Shown here: positions 45,386 through 54,333 of the stretch, piece after piece
How the letters are laid out: every line of letters starts with the position of its first letter
Position numbering within the stretch: position 1 is the stretch's first letter
Assembly (NCBI GenBank): GCA_003574785.1
Contig: QORU01000024.1
Location: forward strand, 23,228 to 87,227
Length of the DNA: 64,000 bases
Direction of reading: 5' to 3'
From: Taklimakanibacter deserti
GTDB lineage: Bacteria; Pseudomonadota; Alphaproteobacteria; Rhizobiales; Aestuariivirgaceae
The notes under the pieces: generated by a model
What the model was told of the DNA's origin: nothing
What the model saw: the letters and a program-made list of their open reading frames with translations, nothing else
Database searches by the model: none
Translations under genes and position numbers: made by a program

Positions 45386-46320
45386 TCGCCGATCTTCTCG
45401 AAACCTCGATCATCATCAGCATTCTCGCGGCGACGGTGCGCATCGCGACACCCATCCTGCTCGCGGCCATTGGCGAGATGATCGCCGAGCGCAGCGGTGT
45501 CTACAATATGGGGCTCGAAGGCACGATGCTGATGAGCGCCTTCACCGCCTATATCGGCGCTTACTACACGGGCTCGCTGTGGCTCGGCGTCGTCGTCGCG
45601 ATGGCTACCGGCGGCCTGATGAGCCTTATCTTCGCCTTTCTCGTCATCACCTTGAAGGTCGAGCAGATCGTCACAGGGCTCGCGCTCAATCTTCTGGGCT
45701 CCGGCCTCTCGATCTTCTGGCTCAGAGCCGCTTTTGCCAATGCCGGCCAGACGCCGACGATCCCCTTCTTCGGCAACGCGCCCATACCTCTGCTTTCCGA
45801 CATTCCCTTCCTGGGTCCCATCCTGTTCGATCAGAAGCTCTTGACCTATCTCGCCTTCCTCGCGGTTCCCGCCGCCTGGTATTTCCTCTTCCGCACCCGC
45901 TACGGGCTCGAACTGCGCTGCGCCGGTGAGAACCCGAAGGCACTCGACATCAAGGGGATCGATGTCTCGGCCCGCCAATATGCCGCCGTGGTCTTCGGCG
46001 GCCTGATGGCGGGATTGGGCGGCGCCTTCCTCACGGTGGGCTCGGCGGCACGCTTCGTGCCGGAAATGACCAATGGCCGCGGCTGGCTCGCCATCGTCAT
46101 CGTCATTGCCGGACTGTGGCGCCCGGTGCCGGTGCTCTTGGCGACGCTCGTCTTCTCCTTCCTCGATGCGCTGCAACTGCAGATCCAGGGCATCGGCGTC
46201 GCCATTCCCTATCAGCTGCTGCTCGCCATGCCCTATATCTGCGCCATCCTGGCTCTTGCCATCCGCCGCTCGCATTCGGGCGCGCCAGCGATGCTCGGCA
46301 TTCCCTATTGGCGGCGGTGA
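45382..46320 (+). CDS. BMP-type ABC transporter, permease 2 (second system)
   Basis: From the ATGA overlap at 45382 this is a 312-residue NupC/YufQ-type membrane protein. The signature E-R-S-G-V-Y-N-M-G-L-E-G-T-M lies near residues 36-49, with coupling segment G-E-N-P-K-A-L-D-I-K-G-I. The frame is open upstream, but that part overlaps permease 1 in another frame. The last 16 bp overlap the convergent Fic-family gene. Confidence 0.92.
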   Translation: MIADLLETSIIISILAATVRIATPILLAAIGEMIAERSGVYNMGLEGTMLMSAFTAYIGAYYTGSLWLGVVVAMATGGLMSLIFAFLVITLKVEQIVTGLALNLLGSGLSIFWLRAAFANAGQTPTIPFFGNAPIPLLSDIPFLGPILFDQKLLTYLAFLAVPAAWYFLFRTRYGLELRCAGENPKALDIKGIDVSARQYAAVVFGGLMAGLGGAFLTVGSAARFVPEMTNGRGWLAIVIVIAGLWRPVPVLLATLVFSFLDALQLQIQGIGVAIPYQLLLAMPYICAILALAIRRSHSGAPAMLGIPYWRR

Positions 46321-47711
46321 ACCCCCCATGCCTCTCGCCATGCCGCAAATTCAGACGGCCTGATCTGATAGCGTGCGAAATTTCCCTCATGCAGGCCGAG
46401 CAACTCGTTCTCCGCCATCTCCTGAAACCGCTCGCGTTCTTCCGCTTCGATATGCTCTCGCGTCCAGGTGCGCAAATGAGCCGACGCCTGTTTTTTGTTC
46501 ATACGGCCGCGAACAACTGAGCCGACAATCTCACGCAAGGCCATGCGGTGGCGTAGCCGGAAGGGGTCGGGCTCACCAAGTGACTGCCTGACGGCGGCGT
46601 AACGTGCGGCGGAACGTTCATAGGCCCAGATGAATACATCACGCAGCAACTCTGTCCTGGTCATCTCGTACACGCCAAGGACTGCATCGGCGTAGAGTTC
46701 GCGCGCGACATCCTGGAACGACAGCGGTGAGAGATTTCCCTTTATGAACGGAATGTTCGCTGCAAGGCGAGACACGCGCTTGTTCACATCGTCGAAAGGC
46801 TGCAAATAGGGAAGCTGCACCATGACGAAGAAAGCCTGCTCGAACGGATCGCCTATGGCTGAGGCCGTCTTGAGGATCTGATCAAAGCACTCTTCGATAA
46901 GCTGCGGCGCCTCCAGGGGATGAAACACCGATCGCTCGATGCCGACGCCGATATAGCGCAGCCGGCCCGGCGCATCGGGATCAGCGAGCAGGTTGTTTGC
47001 AAGCAGAGCATGAAGGTTGAGGACCGTATAGCGGTTGAAGCCGATCTCCTCCGCCGCGCCGACCAGAAATTCGATCGCGTCCTTATGATTGAGGATCATC
47101 TGCGCCTCGAGCCGGCTTTTGCCTTCCGTCTCCTCGCCAAGCTCGATCAGACGCCGGGTGTCGAGCAATGAATAGGTGTTGCCTTCAAGACGGCTCGAAT
47201 TCCAGGACAGATCGATGAGAAGCCTGTTCAGTATCCGCTTGGCATAGGTGCCGGCGGGCTGCTCGGCGATCCTCGGCGTTCCAACTTCGCGCAGATGCGC
47301 CCGTTCCGCTGCCGATAAATAGAAACTTTCATTAGGCCGATACGAATCGAGAAACACGCGATGATAGCCAACCGGTTTTCGCGCTGCCGGTGCCTGGCGC
47401 ACATAGTCTCGAATCTCCCGTCCGGCCTTTGAAAGGGTAAGCACCTCCGCTTCGAAACGGGCTTCGGCTTTTGCGGCGATCTCAACCGTTGCTTCTTTTG
47501 CCTGGGGCAGGCGGTACCGGGCCCACCGCCCTTTACCTTCCATGACAAGCCGATTGTCGTCGACAAGGGCCTTGAGGCGATGTTGCAAGGTGCGTCGCGG
47601 CAGCGCGGCCGCGAGCAGGTCTGCGATCTGCTGTAGCGTGAGACCATCGGGATGCCCGCTGACGACCTCCTCAAGTGCCAGCAAGTCCTTATCTCTGGCG
47701 CGTCTGGCCAA
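46305..47711 (-). CDS. Fic-family protein with winged-helix domain and altered catalytic motif
   Basis: I chose the TTG at 47711 (GGAGG five bases upstream), giving 468 residues; another TTG at 47750 adds 13. An N-terminal winged-helix DNA-binding region (about residues 15-70, L-T-L-Q-Q-I-A-D-L-L) precedes the Fic fold. The inhibitory-helix motif S172-x3-E176-G177 is intact. The catalytic motif (canonical H-x-F-x-D/E-G-N-G-R-x-x-R) reads Q304-P-F-D-D-V-N-K-R-V-S-R315, so the essential His is Gln and both Gly of GNGR are replaced. It may regulate transcription rather than transfer AMP. An array of TGCGCAA repeats lies just upstream. Confidence 0.85.
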   Translation of the reverse strand: MARRARDKDLLALEEVVSGHPDGLTLQQIADLLAAALPRRTLQHRLKALVDDNRLVMEGKGRWARYRLPQAKEATVEIAAKAEARFEAEVLTLSKAGREIRDYVRQAPAARKPVGYHRVFLDSYRPNESFYLSAAERAHLREVGTPRIAEQPAGTYAKRILNRLLIDLSWNSSRLEGNTYSLLDTRRLIELGEETEGKSRLEAQMILNHKDAIEFLVGAAEEIGFNRYTVLNLHALLANNLLADPDAPGRLRYIGVGIERSVFHPLEAPQLIEECFDQILKTASAIGDPFEQAFFVMVQLPYLQPFDDVNKRVSRLAANIPFIKGNLSPLSFQDVARELYADAVLGVYEMTRTELLRDVFIWAYERSAARYAAVRQSLGEPDPFRLRHRMALREIVGSVVRGRMNKKQASAHLRTWTREHIEAEERERFQEMAENELLGLHEGNFARYQIRPSEFAAWREAWGVHRRQ

Positions 47712-47741
47712 ATCGTCCTCCAGTTGATTGCGCGCACGCCT

Positions 47742-47845
47742 TATGCGCAAATAATCTATCTAATCGCGCAATATATGAGGTCTATGCGCAAATAAATATT
47801 GCGCATAGAAGAGTATATTGCGCGAAAGGGGGAATGCGCAATATA
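47742..47845. promoter_or_regulatory. Array of six TGCGCAA-type half-sites upstream of the Fic-family gene
   Basis: Copies of TGCGCAA(A/T)A or its complement occur at 47744, 47765 (C variant), 47785, 47799, 47818 (variant) and 47835. Two form a perfect 10-bp inverted repeat: CTATGCGCAA (47782-47791) and TTGCGCATAG (47799-47808) around a 7-base spacer. The array covers the presumed promoter, as expected for a cooperative repressor, perhaps the winged-helix Fic protein itself. Confidence 0.65.
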
Positions 47846-47897
47846 ATTCCCTAGGAATAATTGTTAAGCAGGTCCGCGTGGCTTGGCGGGCCGGTTT

Positions 47898-47920
47898 CAG
47901 GGATTATCAGGGATTATCAG
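47898..47920 (+). repeat. Short tandem repeat, 10-bp unit
   Basis: The unit CAGGGATTAT occurs twice plus a trailing CAG (23 bp in all). It is intergenic, and its function is not evident. Confidence 0.6.
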
Positions 47921-48149
47921 CGAATTCTTCAAAAAAGAAACTCGGCTTAGACAAATCAAGCACTTGGTTGCCTGAAAGTACGAGAAGCAGGGAATTTTGT
48001 CTCTGAAAGGTACCCTGCAAACACTGCGGAATATTCTCCTCTCACTTTTAGTCGATAGCCACGCTGCCGCCGCTTCGCGCGGTCTTCCCGAGCTTCCTAT
48101 TTTCCAACTCGAAACCGCACTGTCAAGAACAAAATAGGAACAATATTAC

Positions 48150-48581
48150 TCAAATCTCCTGGCGCAGCACCACGGCGGTGGTCGTCTCGGCGACTTCCGG
48201 GAAGCTCGATATTTCGTCGCGGATCTGGTTGAGGCGGGCGAGCGATTCTGCCGCGATGTCGATGAGGAGGTCGAGCTCACCGGCAAGCGACAGGCAGCGC
48301 TTCACCTCGGGCAGGCGCTTGAGGCGGGTGACGACCTGGGGTGAGGGTGTCTGCTTCAGCTTCACCAGGAGGCAGGCGACGGCCGCGAGCGGGCTGTCGG
48401 CGATATCGGCGCGATAGCCCCGGATGATGCCTGACTTCTCGAGCCGGGCGATCCGTTCCCTGAGGCTCGAGCGAGCGAGACCGACCTTGGCGGCAAGCGC
48501 CTTGGCGCTGATCCGCGCATCATCCCGCAGAACCTTAAGGATTTCACGATCTTTGTCGTCGAACGTCATGAGGGCGGTCAT
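48150..48581 (-). CDS. Lrp/AsnC-family transcriptional regulator
   Basis: From the ATG at 48581 the product is 143 residues (a second ATG at 48569 is possible). The N-terminal helix-turn-helix (about residues 8-60, D-K-D-R-E-I-L-K-V-L-R-D-D-A-R-I-S-A-K) and C-terminal RAM ligand-binding domain (from about 68) are typical. It diverges from the kinase/M23/aminotransferase gene with 94 bp between, so it probably responds to an amino acid or amine and controls that gene. A TGGCGG / CCGCCA pair (48614-48619 and 48649-48654) lies between them. Confidence 0.88.
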   Translation of the reverse strand: MTALMTFDDKDREILKVLRDDARISAKALAAKVGLARSSLRERIARLEKSGIIRGYRADIADSPLAAVACLLVKLKQTPSPQVVTRLKRLPEVKRCLSLAGELDLLIDIAAESLARLNQIRDEISSFPEVAETTTAVVLRQEI

Positions 48582-48675
48582 ACCGGGCAAAGGGGCGGTG
48601 CCGCAAGGCCAAGTGGCGGTTGAGTTCGAGCCCCGGATGGCACATCTTCCGCCAAACTGCTTGAGGTAGCCGCCC

Positions 48676-51600
48676 TTGTCGATCATCAACCATCCCGCCC
48701 CCGAGATCAGCGAAGCTTCGGCGCGCGAGATCGCCTTGCGCCATTTCGGCCTGACCGGTCCGGTCGCCCCGCTCGCCAGCGAGCGGGACCAGAATTTCCA
48801 TTTCGGCGACACCGGCTCGGGCGCCGTGCTCAAGATCGTCAATGCCGCCGAGCCCGACGAGGCGCTGCGCTTCCAGGTCGCCATGATCGGCCATATCAAA
48901 AGGATCGATCCCGGCCTCGCCGTGCCGCCGGTGCGCCGGTCGACATCGGGCGAGGAACTGCCGGTGATCGAGACTGGCAAGGGCGAGCGCCATCTGATCC
49001 GCGCCGTCGACTATCTCAAGGGCACGCCTTTGGCCGAGATACGGAAATCACCGGCGCTGCTCGAAAGCTTCGGCAGCTTCCTGGGCCGGCTCGACCGTGC
49101 GCTCCAGAGCTTTGGCCATGCGGGCGCCCATCGCGATCTCGACTGGGACCTGCGCAAGGCCGGCCGCTCGCGCGCCAGGCTCGAAGCGCTCCAGGATGCC
49201 GAAGAGCGCGAGATCTGCGACTATTTCCTGACCCGCTTCGAGCAGATGGTGGAGCCCCGGCTGGCCGCACTCAGGGCTTCCATCATCCACAATGACGCCA
49301 ATGACTGGAATGTGCTCGTTTCCGAAGATGGCGGCGCGATTTCGGGCCTCATCGATTTCGGCGATGCACTGCACACCGCTCTCATTTGCGAGATCGCCGT
49401 CGGCGCCGCCTATGCCGTCCTCGATGCCGATGATCCCTTGGGCGCGGTCGCCCATATGCTTGGCGCCTATCACCGGGAACTGCCGCTCTCCGAGGCGGAG
49501 GTCGATCTCCTGTTCGATCTCATCGCCATGCGGCTCGTCACCAGCGTGACGATCTCCGCCGAGCGGCGGCCGCGCGTCGACGGCAATCCCTATCTCAATA
49601 TCAGCGAGAAGCCGGCCTGGGACATGCTGCGCCGCTGGCGCCGCATCGATCCCCCTATCGCGAAGGCGATCCTGCGCCAGGCTTGCGGTTTCGAGGTGGC
49701 ACCCGGCGCTGCCAAGGCAGCCGAGTGGCTGAGCCGCAACCGGGCATCGCTCAGCCCGATACTGGGCCGTCCGCTCTCCAATCACCGTATCCTGCACGTG
49801 CCCTTCGGCGATGCGGCGCATCCTCTGGTTAAGGCAGCGGCCGCCATGGATGTCGAAGCCTGCGAGACAGCATGGCAAGCGCTGCGCAAGGCGGAGAATG
49901 CCGAGCTCGGCATCGGGCCCTGGGGCGAGAGACGCGCCGTCTATGCGGGCGAGATGTTCCAGTCGAAGCTGATCCCAAATGTCAGACGCACCCGCCATCT
50001 GGGGCTCGACATCTTCGCCGAAGCCGGGACGCCGGTGCTGACGGCGCTCTCGGGCCGCGTCGTCGACGTCACCATCGAGCGCGAGCCTTTGGGCTATGGC
50101 TGCGCCGTGCTGATCGAGCATGAGCCCGAGCCTGGCGTGCGCTTTGCGAGCCTCTGGGGCCATCTCGCCCATGCGACGGCCAAGCGCCTCGAGAAGGGCC
50201 AACATCTCGCCGCCGGCGAAGAGATCGGCACTCTGGGCGATGCGCGGGAGAATGGCGGCTGGCTGCCGCATCTCCATTTGCAGCTCGTCGCCTATGCGAC
50301 CGACGATCTCGCCCCCATTCCGGGTGTGGGCGAGGAGGCCTATCTCGATCTCTGGTCAAAACTCTATCCGCCGGCCTATGATTTCGCCGGCCTGACGCGC
50401 GAGACCTTCCACCGCGAGGGGCGGTCGGGGGACGAGATCGTCGCCATCCGCAAGCGCAAGCTCCTGCCCAATTTGAGCATCTCTTTCAAGAAGCCTCTGA
50501 AGATGGTGCGGGGCGAAGGCCAATGGCTCATCGCCGATGACGGCCGCGCCTATCTCGACTGTTTCAACAATGTCGCGCATCTGGGCCATGCAAACCCCGA
50601 GATCGTCGAGGTGCTGGCGCGCGAGGCTTCGCGCCTCAACACCAATACGCGCTATCTGCACGACAATCTGGTGAGTTACGCCGAGGCGCTGGGCGCCACC
50701 TTGCCGGGCGATCTCAAGGTCGCGACCTTCGTCTGCACCGGCAGCGAGGCCAATGACCTCGCTTTGCGCCTGGTCCGGGCGAAGACGCAAGCCAATGACA
50801 TGGTGGTGGTCGATTGGGCCTATCATGGCCATGGCGCCGAGTTGATCGACATCAGCCCCTACAAATACAAGCGCGCCGGTGGCCTTGGCCGCAAGGCCCA
50901 TGTCTGGGAAGCAGCCTTGCCGGACAGCTATCGCGCGCCGGGAGATTGGCCGGTCGAAGAGCATGGCCGGCGTTTCGCCGAAAGCATCGCCCGTCAGGTC
51001 GAGGCGATCCGCAAAGCCGGCAAACGGCCGGCGGCCTTCATCGCCGAATCGGTGCCGAGCTGCGCCGGTCAGATCTTCTTCCCTCCGCATTACCTGGAGG
51101 AGGCCTATCGCATCATTCGCGATGCCGGCGGACTGTGCATTGCCGATGAGGTGCAAGTGGGGATGGGCCGCGTCGGCAGCCATATGTGGGCTTTCGAGAC
51201 GCAATGTGTGGTGCCCGACATCGTCACCATGGGCAAGCCGATCGGTAATGGCCATCCGCTCGCCGCGTTGGTGACGACGCCCGATGTCGCCAAGGCTTTC
51301 GACAACGGCATGGAATATTTCAACACCTTTGGCGGCAACCCGGTGTCCTGCGCTGTCGGCCTCAAGGTGCTCGAGATCATCGCGCGCGACCGCTTGCGCG
51401 ACAATGCGAAGGCCGTCGGCGACTATCTCCTGGCGCGCTTCCGCGACATGCAGGGCCGTCACGAATGCATTGGCGACGTTCGCGGCATGGGCCTGTTCCT
51501 GGGGCTCGATCTGGTCAAGGACCGCTCATCCAAGGCCCATGCGACGGAACTCGCCAACCGGGTGGTCAACCTGGCGCGCGAGGAGGGCGTGCTGATCGGC

Positions 51601-51726
51601 ACGGATGGGCCTTATGACAATGTCGTCAAGATGCGCCCGGCGATGATCTTCATGCGGCGCGACGCCGATCTCCTTTGCGACGTGCTCGATCACGCTCTGG
51701 CAAGAGCGCCAGCAGCAACCGTCTGA
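48676..51726 (+). CDS. Three-domain fusion: APH-type kinase, M23 peptidase-like, class III aminotransferase-fold enzyme
   Basis: This 1016-residue protein starts at a TTG with GAGG upstream. Residues 1-340 are an APH/choline-kinase fold with H205-x-D207-x4-N212 and metal Asp D227 in I-D-F-G-D. Residues about 410-560 are an M23/LytM-like domain with intact zinc motifs H441-x3-D445 and H532-x-H534, but no signal peptide. Residues about 590-1016 are a PLP fold with D824 (D-E-V-Q-V-G) and Schiff-base K854. Human hydroxylysine kinase and the AGXT2L phospho-lyases use the same two chemistries, so a kinase plus phospho-lyase acting on a hydroxylated amine or amino acid is a reasonable guess. The substrate is unknown. 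Confidence 0.88.
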   Translation: MSIINHPAPEISEASAREIALRHFGLTGPVAPLASERDQNFHFGDTGSGAVLKIVNAAEPDEALRFQVAMIGHIKRIDPGLAVPPVRRSTSGEELPVIETGKGERHLIRAVDYLKGTPLAEIRKSPALLESFGSFLGRLDRALQSFGHAGAHRDLDWDLRKAGRSRARLEALQDAEEREICDYFLTRFEQMVEPRLAALRASIIHNDANDWNVLVSEDGGAISGLIDFGDALHTALICEIAVGAAYAVLDADDPLGAVAHMLGAYHRELPLSEAEVDLLFDLIAMRLVTSVTISAERRPRVDGNPYLNISEKPAWDMLRRWRRIDPPIAKAILRQACGFEVAPGAAKAAEWLSRNRASLSPILGRPLSNHRILHVPFGDAAHPLVKAAAAMDVEACETAWQALRKAENAELGIGPWGERRAVYAGEMFQSKLIPNVRRTRHLGLDIFAEAGTPVLTALSGRVVDVTIEREPLGYGCAVLIEHEPEPGVRFASLWGHLAHATAKRLEKGQHLAAGEEIGTLGDARENGGWLPHLHLQLVAYATDDLAPIPGVGEEAYLDLWSKLYPPAYDFAGLTRETFHREGRSGDEIVAIRKRKLLPNLSISFKKPLKMVRGEGQWLIADDGRAYLDCFNNVAHLGHANPEIVEVLAREASRLNTNTRYLHDNLVSYAEALGATLPGDLKVATFVCTGSEANDLALRLVRAKTQANDMVVVDWAYHGHGAELIDISPYKYKRAGGLGRKAHVWEAALPDSYRAPGDWPVEEHGRRFAESIARQVEAIRKAGKRPAAFIAESVPSCAGQIFFPPHYLEEAYRIIRDAGGLCIADEVQVGMGRVGSHMWAFETQCVVPDIVTMGKPIGNGHPLAALVTTPDVAKAFDNGMEYFNTFGGNPVSCAVGLKVLEIIARDRLRDNAKAVGDYLLARFRDMQGRHECIGDVRGMGLFLGLDLVKDRSSKAHATELANRVVNLAREEGVLIGTDGPYDNVVKMRPAMIFMRRDADLLCDVLDHALARAPAATV

Positions 51727-52469
51727 AGCGCCGGCACCAGCCGCTCGACCCAGGCCATCTGGCCGTCGCGGTCGCCGATCAGGTCCTGGCGGATCTCGAT
51801 CAGCACGGCATCGAGGCCGCGGGCCTCGCCATGAACCGGCACCGTGTAATCGCTCTCGTCGCGGATCTGATAGGGCTCGTTGGCGGCGACAGTGAGCCCA
51901 GGCTCTTGCAGCGCGTCGACCAAGGCATGGCCCAGTCGCTCGGCCTTGCGGAAAAGGATGCCGGCATGCCAGGGCCGCACGAAGCCTTTGAAGACGGGCG
52001 TGAAACTATGGACCCCGAAGACGATGGTGGGTGTTCCCTTGGCCTGACGCTGGTCGAGGATGCGGCCGACTTCCCTCTGGAACGGCCAATAGAAGGCAGC
52101 CTCGCGATAGGCGCGTTCTTCGTGGCTTAGCGTTTGATTGCCGGGTATCGCCGTGGTTTCGCTGATTTCGGGGATGGATGAGGCAACGCCGGTCGGGCGG
52201 TTGCAGTCGATGAGGAGCCGCGAATAGCCGGAAAGGACGAGCGGCGCATCGAGCCGGCGCGAAAGCTCGCGGGCGATCGGCGCGACGCCGATATCCCAGG
52301 CGATGTGGCGCTGAAGCTCCTTGGCATCGAGGCCGAGCCCGCTGTAGCGCGTTGGGATATAATTCGATGCATGCTCGCAGAGCAGCATATAGGGCGATGC
52401 GCCTTGCGGGTTGACGGTCTCGGCCGCGGGCGGATCGTCGTAAGCAGTCTCGACCTCACGCTTGAGCAT
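51690..52469 (-). CDS. N-formylglutamate amidohydrolase family protein
   Basis: From the ATG at 52469 (AAGGAG eight bases upstream, TGATG overlap with the preceding gene) it is 259 residues. Family features are L-L-C-E-H-A-S-N-Y-I-P at the N-terminus, D-I-G-V-A-P-I-A-R-E-L, C-N-R-P and V-F-G-V-H-S-F-T-P. This zinc-hydrolase fold is related to HutG-type deformylases, but many members have unknown N-acyl amino acid substrates. Its partner upstream is a cysteine hydrolase, and the convergent neighbour is the aminotransferase fusion (37-bp overlap), pointing to amino acid degradation. Confidence 0.85.
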   Translation of the reverse strand: MLKREVETAYDDPPAAETVNPQGASPYMLLCEHASNYIPTRYSGLGLDAKELQRHIAWDIGVAPIARELSRRLDAPLVLSGYSRLLIDCNRPTGVASSIPEISETTAIPGNQTLSHEERAYREAAFYWPFQREVGRILDQRQAKGTPTIVFGVHSFTPVFKGFVRPWHAGILFRKAERLGHALVDALQEPGLTVAANEPYQIRDESDYTVPVHGEARGLDAVLIEIRQDLIGDRDGQMAWVERLVPALQTVAAGALARA

Positions 52470-53107
52470 CACGCCAGCTCCTTCAGCCTTTGGGTGACGG
52501 TCGCGGTGTCGCTCACCCAGCAATAGCCGCCGAAGGCCTTGAGAGCATTGTCATGGCGTGCCTGCGAGTAGGTGGCGCAGGCATCTTCGGCGAGCGTCAC
52601 CAGATAGCCGCGGTCGGAGGCATCGCGCACCGCCATGTCGACGCATTGGTCGGTCACCACGCCCGAGATGATCAGATAACGGATGCCGAGATTCTTGAGC
52701 ACATAGTCGATATTGGTGGAGTTGAAGACGCCTGACGAAGATTTGGGGAGCACGATCTCATTGTCGATGAGGGCCAGCTCCTTGATCGGCTGGGCCTCGG
52801 GCAGGCCCTTCGGTATGAAGATGTTGGAGAGCCGGTGATCGAGCGAGATATCGCGACCATCCTTGGTCAGGGCCTCGATGATCGTATGCAGGACCTGGAT
52901 GCCCGACCGCCGCGCCGCCTGGAGAAGCTTCTCCGCATTGGGAATGGTCGTGGCTTTGAGCCGCTTGAAATAATAGTGGTCGGCATCGAGCTCGGGATGC
53001 TGCGGGTCGAGCCCTGGCGTGCAGAAGATGGTCTGCAGATCGACGAAGAGGAGGGCGGTCTCGTCTTTCCGGTACGGCGCATCGCGGGTGATGGTGGCGG
53101 GCTTCAT
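52469..53107 (-). CDS. Cysteine hydrolase of the isochorismatase-like family
   Basis: This 212-residue protein has the isochorismatase/nicotinamidase fold: the catalytic Asp in L-L-F-V-D-L-Q, the conserved cis-peptide/Lys region (E-I-V-L-P-K-S-S-S-G-V-F) and the nucleophile Cys in I-S-G-V-V-T-D-Q-C-V-D-M-A. The fold hydrolyses amides such as N-carbamoyl compounds or ureidoacrylate; the substrate is not fixed here. It is coupled to the downstream amidohydrolase by a TGATG overlap, suggesting a two-step breakdown of an amide. Confidence 0.87.
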   Translation of the reverse strand: MKPATITRDAPYRKDETALLFVDLQTIFCTPGLDPQHPELDADHYYFKRLKATTIPNAEKLLQAARRSGIQVLHTIIEALTKDGRDISLDHRLSNIFIPKGLPEAQPIKELALIDNEIVLPKSSSGVFNSTNIDYVLKNLGIRYLIISGVVTDQCVDMAVRDASDRGYLVTLAEDACATYSQARHDNALKAFGGYCWVSDTATVTQRLKELA

Positions 53108-53211
53108 GATTCACTCTCAAGGTTTTCCCCGGGCGCAAAATACCGAACGTCCTCACGCTTTTCCAGCCTGAATCGTTTTCTCAATACTTCAATTCAAACC
53201 CTTGAAAAGAA

Positions 53212-54210
53212 TCAGCTTTTGATGAGGCCTTTGAGAATCTGGGCAGCGATCTCGAAAGACTGCAGACGCGCCGCATGATCGTAAATATGGCCGGTGACGA
53301 TGAGTTCGTCGGCCTGGGTTTGATCGAGGAAGCTCTTGAGTCCGGCCGCCACCTTGTCGCGCGTGCCGAGGAAGGAATAGACCAGCGCGTGATCGGCGCC
53401 CGCTCTTTCATGTGGCGCGGCGAAACTGTCGATATCGTCGATGGGCGCCGGCAATTGCCCGGGCTGCCCGCGCCGCAGCCTGACGAAGGATTGCTGCAGC
53501 GAGGTGAAAAGGCGGCGTGCTTTGTCATCGCTGTCGGCGGCGATGACATTGGCGGCGACGGCGACATAGGGCTTGGCGAGCTGGGCGGAGGGCTGGAAGC
53601 GCTCGCGATAGATGGCGATCGCCTGGTGGAGCGCGTCGGGAGCGAAATGCGAGGCGAAGGCGAAAGGCAATCCCAGATGCGCCGCAAGCTGTGCGCCGAA
53701 GAGGCTCGAGCCCAGGATCCACAAAGGCACTTTGAGCCCCGCCCCAGGCACGGCGCGGATCTTCTGATTGGGCTCGGGATCGTCGAAATAGATCTGCAGC
53801 TCGACGACGTCCTGCGGGAACTGATCGGCGGCCGTGGCGAGGTCGCGGCGCAGCGCCCGCGAGGTCAGCATGTCGGTACCCGGCGCCCGGCCGAGGCCCA
53901 GATCGATGCGGCCGGGATAGAGCGATTCGAGCGTGCCGAATTGCTCGGCGATCACCAGCGGTGAATGATTGGGTAGCATGATGCCGGCGGCGCCGACGCG
54001 GATGGTCCTCGTGCCGCCCGCCACATGGCCGATCACCACCGCGGTGGCGGCGCTGGCGATGCCGCTCATATTGTGATGCTCGGCGAGCCAATAGCGCTTG
54101 TAGCCCCAGGCCTCGGCATGGCGCGCGAGGTCGAGCGTGTTGCGCAGCGCATCGGCGGCGGTGGCGCCTTCGACAATGGGCGACAGGTCGAGGGCCGAGA
54201 AAGCGATCAT
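53212..54210 (-). CDS. LLM-class flavin-dependent oxidoreductase (MsnO8-like)
   Basis: From the ATG at 54210 this is 332 residues, normal for the luciferase-like family; the frame is open to 54285 but the extra part has no family residues. Visible segments are S-A-L-D-L-S-P-I at the N-terminus, [23 protein letters not shown] and L-G-L-G-R-A-P-G. It uses FMNH2 and oxygen or F420; the substrate is unknown. It overlaps no gene and diverges from the glycerol-kinase-like gene. Confidence 0.9.
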   Translation of the reverse strand: MIAFSALDLSPIVEGATAADALRNTLDLARHAEAWGYKRYWLAEHHNMSGIASAATAVVIGHVAGGTRTIRVGAAGIMLPNHSPLVIAEQFGTLESLYPGRIDLGLGRAPGTDMLTSRALRRDLATAADQFPQDVVELQIYFDDPEPNQKIRAVPGAGLKVPLWILGSSLFGAQLAAHLGLPFAFASHFAPDALHQAIAIYRERFQPSAQLAKPYVAVAANVIAADSDDKARRLFTSLQQSFVRLRRGQPGQLPAPIDDIDSFAAPHERAGADHALVYSFLGTRDKVAAGLKSFLDQTQADELIVTGHIYDHAARLQSFEIAAQILKGLIKS

Positions 54211-54333
54211 GAGCGGAATCCGTGAAGTCGGCAGGATTTCTGAAGATGGGCACTCGTGCCGGGATGTGCAATGCCGGCATTGCATGGCTGTGCCTTACCG
54301 GGCAATGTGCCCGTCCTCACCCCAGAGACCCCC

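Larger units (their letters stand above)
47712..48149. other. AT-rich intergenic region (about 440 bp) without a gene
   Basis: Between the Fic and Lrp genes I find no supported coding sequence. A 63-codon frame at 47818-48006 has no ribosome site or recognisable residues. The region is clearly AT-rich and holds the TGCGCAA array (47742-47845), a 10-bp tandem repeat (47898-47920) and otherwise no structure I can name. Its composition suggests foreign or remnant DNA. Confidence 0.55.

Noticed and set aside
47818..48006. 63-codon plus-strand frame in the AT-rich gap
   Set aside because: No ribosome site, no conserved residues, and it overlaps the operator-like array and the tandem repeat.
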